Positions 7,748 through 13,721 of a stretch of 18,305 bases of DNA are shown piece after piece. This DNA is from Bacteroidales bacterium (lineage in GTDB: Bacteria > Bacteroidota > Bacteroidia > Bacteroidales > Dysgonomonadaceae), in contig DUUR01000170.1 of NCBI GenBank assembly GCA_012841425.1, forward strand, positions 1 to 18,305, given 5' to 3'. Under the pieces are notes generated by a model. The model saw nothing but the letters and a program-made list of their open reading frames with translations, was not told where the DNA came from and searched no databases. Positions within the stretch are counted from its first letter, which is position 1; each line of letters opens with the position of its first letter. A program made the translations under genes and the position numbers.

Positions 7748-8896
7748 CTAATTAACCTTAACTATTAAAGGATTATCTATTTTAATCTTCTGGAGTTTTA
7801 CAAACTCTTTCCAGCTATTGAAGTCTTCGAAGCCTGCTTTGCTCCAACCCCCACCTGCAAAGTAATTGTATTTATCGCCTGGTTGGTAGTTGTTGATACC
7901 AACATAATGGCCGTCTGATACTTTAATGGTGTTAAACCCTTTTGGGTGGATGGCAGCGGTAAAAATAGTGCCATTTTGCTTATCTTCTGGTGTTTCATAA
8001 GCAATAATTCCTGAGTTATTGCCAAAAGTAGTAGTTTCAGCAATCTCTTCAGGGTTATCAACAGGCATAACAATGCCCGTAGCTACTGTTAATAGTGTAG
8101 TATCAGCTTCAAAAGTATTTGTTACTTTGTTAAATAATGAATATGCATCGAGTGATATTATTCGTGTCTCTTTTATTGCATGGCTCCCAGCAAAATATGA
8201 ATCGTAAGTAAACTTAATAGTGATTCTAAGAGGGCCATTGTCAATAATCTCTGCAGTCACAAAATTATCTCCTAAGCAAAGTGTATCATTATCAAAAGGT
8301 GCTGTCATACCTAGCCCCAAGGTTCTACCCACTTTGTAGAAATCTAATCCCTCGCCATGATCGGAATGATATGAGGATATTTTTGCAAGGTCGTTCTCAT
8401 ACCACTTATCGATGATCAGATCTTCTGTTTTTTTGGACCAGTAATCCATACCATTACTAATTTCACCAGTTGCCTTTAGAGCAGGTCCGTAAACCCTGAA
8501 TGCAGAGCGGTTATTTTCCCATGTGAAATCATCTTTCCTTTCGGGAACAAGTCTTCCATAAACAAGAGGTTGAAAATTCTCTGGCTTTCCCTTTAAAATA
8601 GTGTAAGATTCTTCTTTGCCAGCTGCAACAGATGTTAGAAATATTAAGTTCTCACCACTATAGTCGCAATTTGTAACTTTCTGATAAGGGACCTGCTCGT
8701 TACTGCTATTAGTAATAATTATATTTTCACCAGATTGTAGATTAAGCTTCTTCTGAATCTCTTTCCATTCAATCTCAGCCATCTCATAATTTCTATCAAA
8801 TGAGCTGGGGTTATGAACTGTAACTGCCATTTGGGCTTTTGTTAAAGCGCAACCTGAGAAAATTACTACAAGTGAAATCAGTAGTATCGTTTTCAT
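7748..8896 (-). CDS. DUF4861 family lipoprotein, unknown function in uronate operon
   Basis: 382 residues. The N-terminus MKTILLISLVVIFSGCALTK has a lipobox ending at Cys16, so the protein is probably a lipoprotein outside the cytoplasm. The rest matches my memory of the DUF4861 family, seen mainly in Bacteroidota polysaccharide loci. A beta-rich N-terminal part (VTVHNPSSFDRNYEMAEI) leads to a conserved polar patch YHSDHGEGLDFYKVG (176-190) with His177, Asp179, His180 and Glu182, and TWENNRSAFRVYGPAL at 125-140; both look like active-site material. It lies 19 bp after kduD and one base before kdgK, so it is expressed with cytoplasmic enzymes despite its export signal. Activity on unsaturated or keto uronates, or as a mutarotase or lyase, is a guess. 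Family call moderately sure, function unknown. Confidence 0.8.
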   Translation of the reverse strand: MKTILLISLVVIFSGCALTKAQMAVTVHNPSSFDRNYEMAEIEWKEIQKKLNLQSGENIIITNSSNEQVPYQKVTNCDYSGENLIFLTSVAAGKEESYTILKGKPENFQPLVYGRLVPERKDDFTWENNRSAFRVYGPALKATGEISNGMDYWSKKTEDLIIDKWYENDLAKISSYHSDHGEGLDFYKVGRTLGLGMTAPFDNDTLCLGDNFVTAEIIDNGPLRITIKFTYDSYFAGSHAIKETRIISLDAYSLFNKVTNTFEADTTLLTVATGIVMPVDNPEEIAETTTFGNNSGIIAYETPEDKQNGTIFTAAIHPKGFNTIKVSDGHYVGINNYQPGDKYNYFAGGGWSKAGFEDFNSWKEFVKLQKIKIDNPLIVKVN

Positions 8897-8915
8897 ATAT
8901 GATGATTAAATTATT

Positions 8916-9707
8916 CTAAGGCTGTTTACCTATATAAGCAAGAATTCCTCCATCTACATATAAAACATGTCCATTTACAAAGTCTGAAGCATTAGATGCC
9001 AAGAAAACTGCTGGTCCCGATAGGTCCTCAGGCTTTCCCCACCTCTCTGCAGGTGTTTTAGAGATAATAAATGAATCGAATGGATGCGGACTACCATCTG
9101 CTTGCTTCTCTCTTAAAGGGGCTGTTTGCGATGTAGCTATATAGCCTGGACCAATACCATTAACTTGGATATTGAATTTGCCCCATTCAGATGCTAGTGT
9201 TCTTGTGAGCATTTTTAATCCTCCTTTTGCTGCTGCATATGCAGAAACAGTCTCTCTGCCCAGCTCACTCATTAACGAACAGATATTTATTATTTTACCA
9301 CTACCTCTTTTAATCATTGAAGGGGCAACAGCTTTTGATAAAATAAATGGAGCTATCAGATCAACATCTATAACCTCACGGAACTCCTCTACTTCCATTT
9401 CAATTGCAGGTATACGTTTAATTATTCCTGCATTATTAACTAGAATGTCAATCTCTCCAATTTCTTTACTTATAGTTGCTATCATATCAGTGACAGCTTT
9501 CTCGTCTCTTACATCGCAAACAAACCCTCTAGCATTAATTCCTAGTTTGGTGTATTCCTCCAAACCTTTCTGCATTGAGGCTTCATTTGAACTATTAAAT
9601 GCAATCTTAGCACCTGCTTTTGCTAGTGCAGCAGCCATTGAGAATCCTATTCCATGTGCTGCACCTGTAACTAAAGCTATTTTGCCATTAAGTGAAAAGT
9701 TATTCAT
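8916..9707 (-). CDS. kduD: 2-dehydro-3-deoxy-D-gluconate 5-dehydrogenase (KduD), SDR family
   Basis: 263 residues, a classical short-chain dehydrogenase of the cytoplasm. It reduces 2,5-diketo-3-deoxygluconate (the KduI product) to 2-keto-3-deoxygluconate with NAD(P)H. The cofactor motif TGAAHGIG is at 14-21, NNAG at 91-94, and the catalytic set is Ser144, Tyr157 and Lys161 (SAYAAAKGG). The C-terminal DFVNGHVLYVDGGILAYIG agrees with KduD; its family is close to gluconate 5-dehydrogenases, from which the motifs alone do not separate it. The gene follows kduI by 30 bp and precedes the DUF4861 gene by 19 bp, and this context decides the specific call. Confidence 0.92.
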   Translation of the reverse strand: MNNFSLNGKIALVTGAAHGIGFSMAAALAKAGAKIAFNSSNEASMQKGLEEYTKLGINARGFVCDVRDEKAVTDMIATISKEIGEIDILVNNAGIIKRIPAIEMEVEEFREVIDVDLIAPFILSKAVAPSMIKRGSGKIINICSLMSELGRETVSAYAAAKGGLKMLTRTLASEWGKFNIQVNGIGPGYIATSQTAPLREKQADGSPHPFDSFIISKTPAERWGKPEDLSGPAVFLASNASDFVNGHVLYVDGGILAYIGKQP

Positions 9708-9737
9708 TTCGCTTATATATTTCTTTTTGAATTGTTT

Positions 9738-10580
9738 TTACTTAAGATCTGTGATTTTAGAAAAATCCTGATCTCCGTAATCTAGATTTTCACCTGCCAT
9801 ACCCCAAATAAATGTATAATTTGTTGTAGCTGCACCTGCATGTATTGACCATTCTGGAGATAGAACTGCCTGATCGCCCTTCATCCATATATGGCGTGTT
9901 TCTTGTGGTTCACCCATGAAGTGACACACAGCCTGATCTTCTGGAACTTCAAAATAGAAGTAGGCTTCCATTCGGCGAGTATGCGTATGAGCAGGCATAG
10001 TATTCCATACACTACCAGGGGCAAGTTCAGTCATACCCATTTGTAGTTGACATGTTGGTAATACCTGATTTACGATCATCTTGTTAATATTTCTGTGGTT
10101 AGAAGATTCAAGCGATCCCATCTCTGCAACTTCAGCATCTGCTTTAGTTACTTTTTTATCTGGATAATTGCGATGTGCAGTAGCAGAATTGAAATAAAAT
10201 TTAGCAGGATTATTTGAGTCGCTACTTTCAAAGAAGACTTCTCTGTCGCCAGAGCCTAGGTACAATGCCTCCTTATAATCAAGCTCAAAAGTGTTATCTC
10301 CAACTTTTACACTTCCTTTTCCACCAACATTAAAAATACCTATCTCACGATTACGAAGGAAAATAGGCTGTTTTAATGGATCAATTGCTTCAAGTTGAAG
10401 AGACTCATTAACAGGCATTGCACCTCCTACAACCAATCGGTCATACATGGAATACACCATGTTTACTTCATCCGCGGCAAATACCTTTTCTATTAAGAAA
10501 TCATTTCTTAATCGTTCGGTATCATAAGATTTAGCGTCTCCTGGATGGGCAGCATAACGTAATTGATAATTTGTTTTCAT
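9738..10580 (-). CDS. kduI: 5-keto-4-deoxyuronate isomerase (KduI)
   Basis: 280 residues, nearly the length of E. coli KduI. It is a cupin-type zinc isomerase that converts 4-deoxy-5-keto-uronate to 2,5-diketo-3-deoxygluconate in the cytoplasm. The metal ligands are all present: His198 and His200 in PAHTHTRRMEAYFYF, Glu205 in the same stretch, and His247 in SPEWSIHAGA, matching the spacing of the E. coli ligands. The N-terminus MKTNYQLRYAAHPGDAKSYD is typical of the family. It is the first gene of the catabolic operon, 78 bp downstream of a good Bacteroides-type promoter with an operator-like palindrome at the expected transcription start. The leader just before the ATG is A-rich without a Shine-Dalgarno site. 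Confidence 0.97.
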   Translation of the reverse strand: MKTNYQLRYAAHPGDAKSYDTERLRNDFLIEKVFAADEVNMVYSMYDRLVVGGAMPVNESLQLEAIDPLKQPIFLRNREIGIFNVGGKGSVKVGDNTFELDYKEALYLGSGDREVFFESSDSNNPAKFYFNSATAHRNYPDKKVTKADAEVAEMGSLESSNHRNINKMIVNQVLPTCQLQMGMTELAPGSVWNTMPAHTHTRRMEAYFYFEVPEDQAVCHFMGEPQETRHIWMKGDQAVLSPEWSIHAGAATTNYTFIWGMAGENLDYGDQDFSKITDLK

Positions 10581-10645
10581 ATTGATTTTTATTTTATTTG
10601 TGCTTTACAAAAAGCGTTTGTTTTCTATTTTAAATGAAGGCGTTG

Positions 10646-10659
10646 TGTGTACGTGCACA
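10646..10659. promoter_or_regulatory. Operator-like palindrome at the kduI promoter
   Basis: TGTGTACGTGCACA is symmetric at 12 of 14 bases with a central CG, as in LacI-family operators; matching TT/AA bases at 10643-10644 and 10661-10662 extend the symmetry beyond one mismatch. It overlaps the end of the -7 box and the predicted start point, where a bound repressor would block transcription. Which regulator binds is not known; none is encoded in the window. Confidence 0.5.
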
Positions 10660-10688
10660 AAATTACGAATTATTCTTAACCATACAAA
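10658..10688 (-). promoter_or_regulatory. Bacteroides-type promoter of the kduI operon
   Basis: On the minus strand TTTG (10688-10685) is followed after exactly 19 bp by TAATTTTG (10665-10658), a full match to the -33 TTTG / -7 TAnnTTTG pattern. The start point would fall near 10650, giving a leader of about 70 nt to the kduI ATG. A small hairpin (GCTTT/AAAGC, 10602-10615) lies in this leader. Confidence 0.72.
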
Positions 10689-10778
10689 TTAAAAAAGAAT
10701 TTATTTGAAAAACTGTGAAATACAAGCATTAAATTATCATCTTTTTTAATCATTCACATTTAAGCCAGCCAACAATCA

Positions 10779-10792
10779 AACAATGCATTGTT
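10779..10792. repeat. Perfect 14-bp palindrome after the PL1 gene
   Basis: AACAATGCATTGTT is its own reverse complement. It lies 13 bp past the pectate lyase stop and about 90 bp upstream of the kduI -33 box. No T-run follows on the minus strand, so it is a poor intrinsic terminator and could equally be a protein-binding site. The rest of the 10581-10805 gap shows only AT-rich sequence. Confidence 0.45.
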
Positions 10793-10805
10793 ATATAATT
10801 CTGTT

Positions 10806-12335
10806 TTATAAAATATGTTTAACAAGCTCATTTAGATATACCTCAATATTGTCATATGCTGTACTTAAATGGTTGCCATCAGAATCGGGGGTTTTGTGAT
10901 CTAGCTTTTTATTAATTTCCCATTCATCAGGCATACCATCACCATCGGTATCAAGTGGAGTATCGAGAGACATTAAAACAGGCCATGCACTCCAATTGGA
11001 AGGTGCATCGGTAGGTTTAAGATCATCCTGACTATCAATTATTCCCATTTTAGACTGATTATTGTTTAAGGGACTTAATCCTTTAAACTGTGCAGTTCCT
11101 GTTTTAACCTCTTCTATCAAACGTTTGTCAATATCATCTCGACTAAAACTACTCCCTGCTCCTTCAAGAACTTTTTCATATGCCTCAATAGCAGTGAAAG
11201 TTTTTGCCTCCGAAGTATTAAATTCAGTGTCAGCAATAATGTCATTTAATGTAATACTAGGGGCTCTATCAGAAAATGAGTTGTGCATATTCACTCCTAA
11301 TAGATTGTTGCTTGATACATTGCTGTTTCCTGTAATAAAATTTCCACTTATATATATCTTCCCATAAACCCCCTTGGGCTGACTATTGGTTCCATCGTCT
11401 GCATAGGGTTGAATAAAGCGACTTCTATTACTTGAGGCGGGACCCGGTTTGTAGTAATTGTTTACTATATTATAGCTCCCTCCTTCTGCGCCATAAGCGT
11501 TATTAGAGCCCCAATTGTATAGTACATTATTTCTGAAATCAACCATTTCTTTACTTGGTTGGTTTGAATACCTGCTACCATTAAATCTTGGGTTTCTGCT
11601 ATCATGATGGATTAATAGATTATAGAGAAATGATGAGTTTGCACCTCCCCAAATACCACCATATCCATGCGCACCTTTATGGTGAACCGAATAGCGTAAA
11701 CTTTCGGAAAGAATAGACCATTGTAAAGTGAAGTTTTCATTATCATAAAATGATGCACATTCATCTGTAGACCAGCTAATAGAACAGTGATCAATGATAA
11801 TATTTTTTCTGTTTCGTGCAGATAATGCATCTTTGTCGGTAGTTACCTTCTTGTCTCCCATTCTGAAACGCATATATCTAATTATCACATTGTCGGCTTT
11901 TATCTCAACCGAATAGTCAGCAAGCGTAATCCCACCACCTGGAGCCGATTGGCCCGCAATTGTAATATCACCTTTGCCTATAATTAGGTCACTATTCAAT
12001 CTAATAGTACCACTGACTTCAAAAATAATTATACGGGGTCCTGTTTGGTTAATTGCATATCTTAGAGAACCAGGCATACTATTGTCTTCAAGATTTGTAA
12101 CCTTAATTACCTTACCGCCTCGACCGCCTGTAGCATACATTCCACCACCATAAGCACCTGGAAATGCAAGAGCTGCTTCTGTTACTGGTGTTGGGTATTG
12201 ATGTTTGTTTTCTACATCTGGTTTATCTGTTGAAGGAGGCTTTGGTTCCAGTAAATTCTCTTCACTGCTACAAGCTATGGTAATAGCCAGTAACACTAGA
12301 GCAACGAACTTAAAAGGGTCTTTTATAAACATCAA
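10806..12335 (-). CDS. Pectate lyase, polysaccharide lyase family 1, lipoprotein
   Basis: 509 residues. The N-terminus ends in a lipobox (LAITIAC, Cys22), followed by a proline-rich spacer (about 30-50), so the enzyme is probably anchored to a membrane. The PL1 beta-helix runs from about 55 (ALAFPGAYGGGMYATGGRGG) to about 420. Typical motifs are DALSARNRKNIIIDHCSISW (159-178), probable calcium ligands such as Asp159, Asp172 and Asp181, and HHDSRNPRFNGSRY (233-246), which carries the arginines expected for proton abstraction. The C-terminus has a calcium-loop motif DTDGDGMPDEWE (462-473) and a short helix. It would cleave polygalacturonate by beta-elimination. The beta-helix is closely similar to the PL1 half of the fusion at 13722-16073, suggesting duplication. 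It starts 3 bp after the preceding stop and is the last gene of its operon. Confidence 0.93.
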   Translation of the reverse strand: MMFIKDPFKFVALVLLAITIACSSEENLLEPKPPSTDKPDVENKHQYPTPVTEAALAFPGAYGGGMYATGGRGGKVIKVTNLEDNSMPGSLRYAINQTGPRIIIFEVSGTIRLNSDLIIGKGDITIAGQSAPGGGITLADYSVEIKADNVIIRYMRFRMGDKKVTTDKDALSARNRKNIIIDHCSISWSTDECASFYDNENFTLQWSILSESLRYSVHHKGAHGYGGIWGGANSSFLYNLLIHHDSRNPRFNGSRYSNQPSKEMVDFRNNVLYNWGSNNAYGAEGGSYNIVNNYYKPGPASSNRSRFIQPYADDGTNSQPKGVYGKIYISGNFITGNSNVSSNNLLGVNMHNSFSDRAPSITLNDIIADTEFNTSEAKTFTAIEAYEKVLEGAGSSFSRDDIDKRLIEEVKTGTAQFKGLSPLNNNQSKMGIIDSQDDLKPTDAPSNWSAWPVLMSLDTPLDTDGDGMPDEWEINKKLDHKTPDSDGNHLSTAYDNIEVYLNELVKHIL

Positions 12336-12338
12336 TTA

Positions 12339-13709
12339 CTATAACTTTTTTACCTGTGGTTTAATGGTGGTGAGATCTTTAATCATAACAGGTTTTTTTG
12401 TTTCTATGCTTCTTCTGGCAGCAATTCCAACTAGACATGCCAATGCTCCGTCTCTCACACCAGACGCTTGTTTTAATGGGTCGGGTATATTAGGAATAAA
12501 CACATGGTCTTTAAGAAGTTTATCTCCACCACCATGTCCACTTCCTTGTGGTATCTGTATGTACTCTCGTTTACCAAAGTTTTTAGATACAACTATCTCA
12601 TCATAGTTAACATCAGAAGTTGGATTCGATTCTTGGATCCATGCATCCATGCGACCTTTAGTGCCATTAAATGCAATTCTATATCCTTCGTAAGGTGAAT
12701 AAGCTGTTAGAGAATAGGATACTTGAACTCCATTCATATACTTTATGGTTGCAGCCATTTTGTCGTATATGTTCACATCATTTCTGAAAACACAACCATC
12801 GCGATGATATCCGTCGTACTTTTCATTTTCAACATATAGTTTGGTTAGTCTCTGACTTTTAGTGATATCCCAAAAGAAGTCACACTTATCAGTATGTGGG
12901 CAACTTCTACAATTTACAGCCCTAAAAGGACCGTTTTTTCCATAAAAGTCCAATGATCCCAATGCATATATACTTTCAGGGTCACTTTCAATCCACCAAT
13001 TCAATAGATCAAAGTGGTGGCTCGCTTTATGCACCCATAAAGAACCTCCCTTTTCAACAAGTCTGTGCCATCTTCTAAAATAGTCAGCACCATGAGAAGT
13101 GTCAAGATACCAATGAAAATCTACAGATGTTAGTTCTCCAATCTCTCCAGAACGAATTATCTCCCACATTTTTGCTCTGTGAGGCGAATAGCGATAATTA
13201 AAAGTTACTAAACACTCTTTACCTGTTCTCTTTTCAGCATCTATAATAGTTTGTATTTTATTTTCATCAATGGCCATAGGTTTTTCACAGATAATATTTG
13301 CACCCATATCCATTCCTTTTGATATAAAATAGTCATGCGTATCATCATCTGTGGTGACAATTAGTACGTCGGGTTTCGTCTCGCGCATCATCAGCTCAAA
13401 ATCGGTATAGGTAGGGCAATCTATGCCTATCATCTCCTTGCCTGTTTGTAATCTTCCTGGATTGTGATCACAAAGGCCCACATATTCTACATAGTCGGAG
13501 TACTCTCTAACAATATCTCCTCCCCACATTCCTATTCCTCTTACGCCAAGCCCCACTAAAGCGACTTTTGTTCTTTTAGTGTTTTGTTTAATGCCTTCAC
13601 TATTTGCTGCTAAAATATTCGACTTAGGATTTATCATTGAAGTACCAGCAATGGCACCTGACACTGCTAGAAATTTTCTTCTAGAAATTGAGCTTACATT
13701 GTTATTCAT
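12339..13709 (-). CDS. Tat-exported Gfo/Idh/MocA family oxidoreductase
   Basis: 456 residues. The N-terminus has a twin-arginine signal (SISRRKFLAVSGAIAGTSM, Arg10-Arg11), so it is probably exported folded with its cofactor bound. The Rossmann domain has GLGVRG (53-58), CDHNPGR (80-86) and the family EKP motif (142-144). The C-terminal alpha/beta domain contains GGSLWVHKASHHFDLLNWW (221-239), with His and Asp where the family places its catalytic residues. An insert carries Cys267, Cys270, Cys276 and later Cys306 (CRSCPHTDKC), possibly a structural zinc site. Relatives include sugar dehydrogenases and the GH109 glycosidases that use bound NAD. Its substrate is unknown. The gene sits between the PL1-CE8 fusion (12 bp) and the PL1 lyase (3 bp), which suggests a periplasmic task on a pectin fragment. 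Confidence 0.9.
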   Translation of the reverse strand: MNNNVSSISRRKFLAVSGAIAGTSMINPKSNILAANSEGIKQNTKRTKVALVGLGVRGIGMWGGDIVREYSDYVEYVGLCDHNPGRLQTGKEMIGIDCPTYTDFELMMRETKPDVLIVTTDDDTHDYFISKGMDMGANIICEKPMAIDENKIQTIIDAEKRTGKECLVTFNYRYSPHRAKMWEIIRSGEIGELTSVDFHWYLDTSHGADYFRRWHRLVEKGGSLWVHKASHHFDLLNWWIESDPESIYALGSLDFYGKNGPFRAVNCRSCPHTDKCDFFWDITKSQRLTKLYVENEKYDGYHRDGCVFRNDVNIYDKMAATIKYMNGVQVSYSLTAYSPYEGYRIAFNGTKGRMDAWIQESNPTSDVNYDEIVVSKNFGKREYIQIPQGSGHGGGDKLLKDHVFIPNIPDPLKQASGVRDGALACLVGIAARRSIETKKPVMIKDLTTIKPQVKKL

Positions 13710-13721
13710 ATCGTCATTATT

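Noticed and set aside
7798-8073. 91-residue minus-strand frame inside the DUF4861 gene, hinting at a frameshift
   Set aside because: The main frame continues intact to its stop with good family-like sequence, so this is an overlapping shadow.
9172-9771. 199-residue open frame on the plus strand
   Set aside because: It is antisense to kduD and the end of kduI, and its composition (strings of Ile, Ala, Ser) is that of a shadow of a real gene. kduD has full catalytic motifs.
12205-12606. 133-residue plus-strand open frame across the PL1/oxidoreductase junction
   Set aside because: It lies opposite two well-supported genes and has no homologous features; it is a by-product of their codon use.
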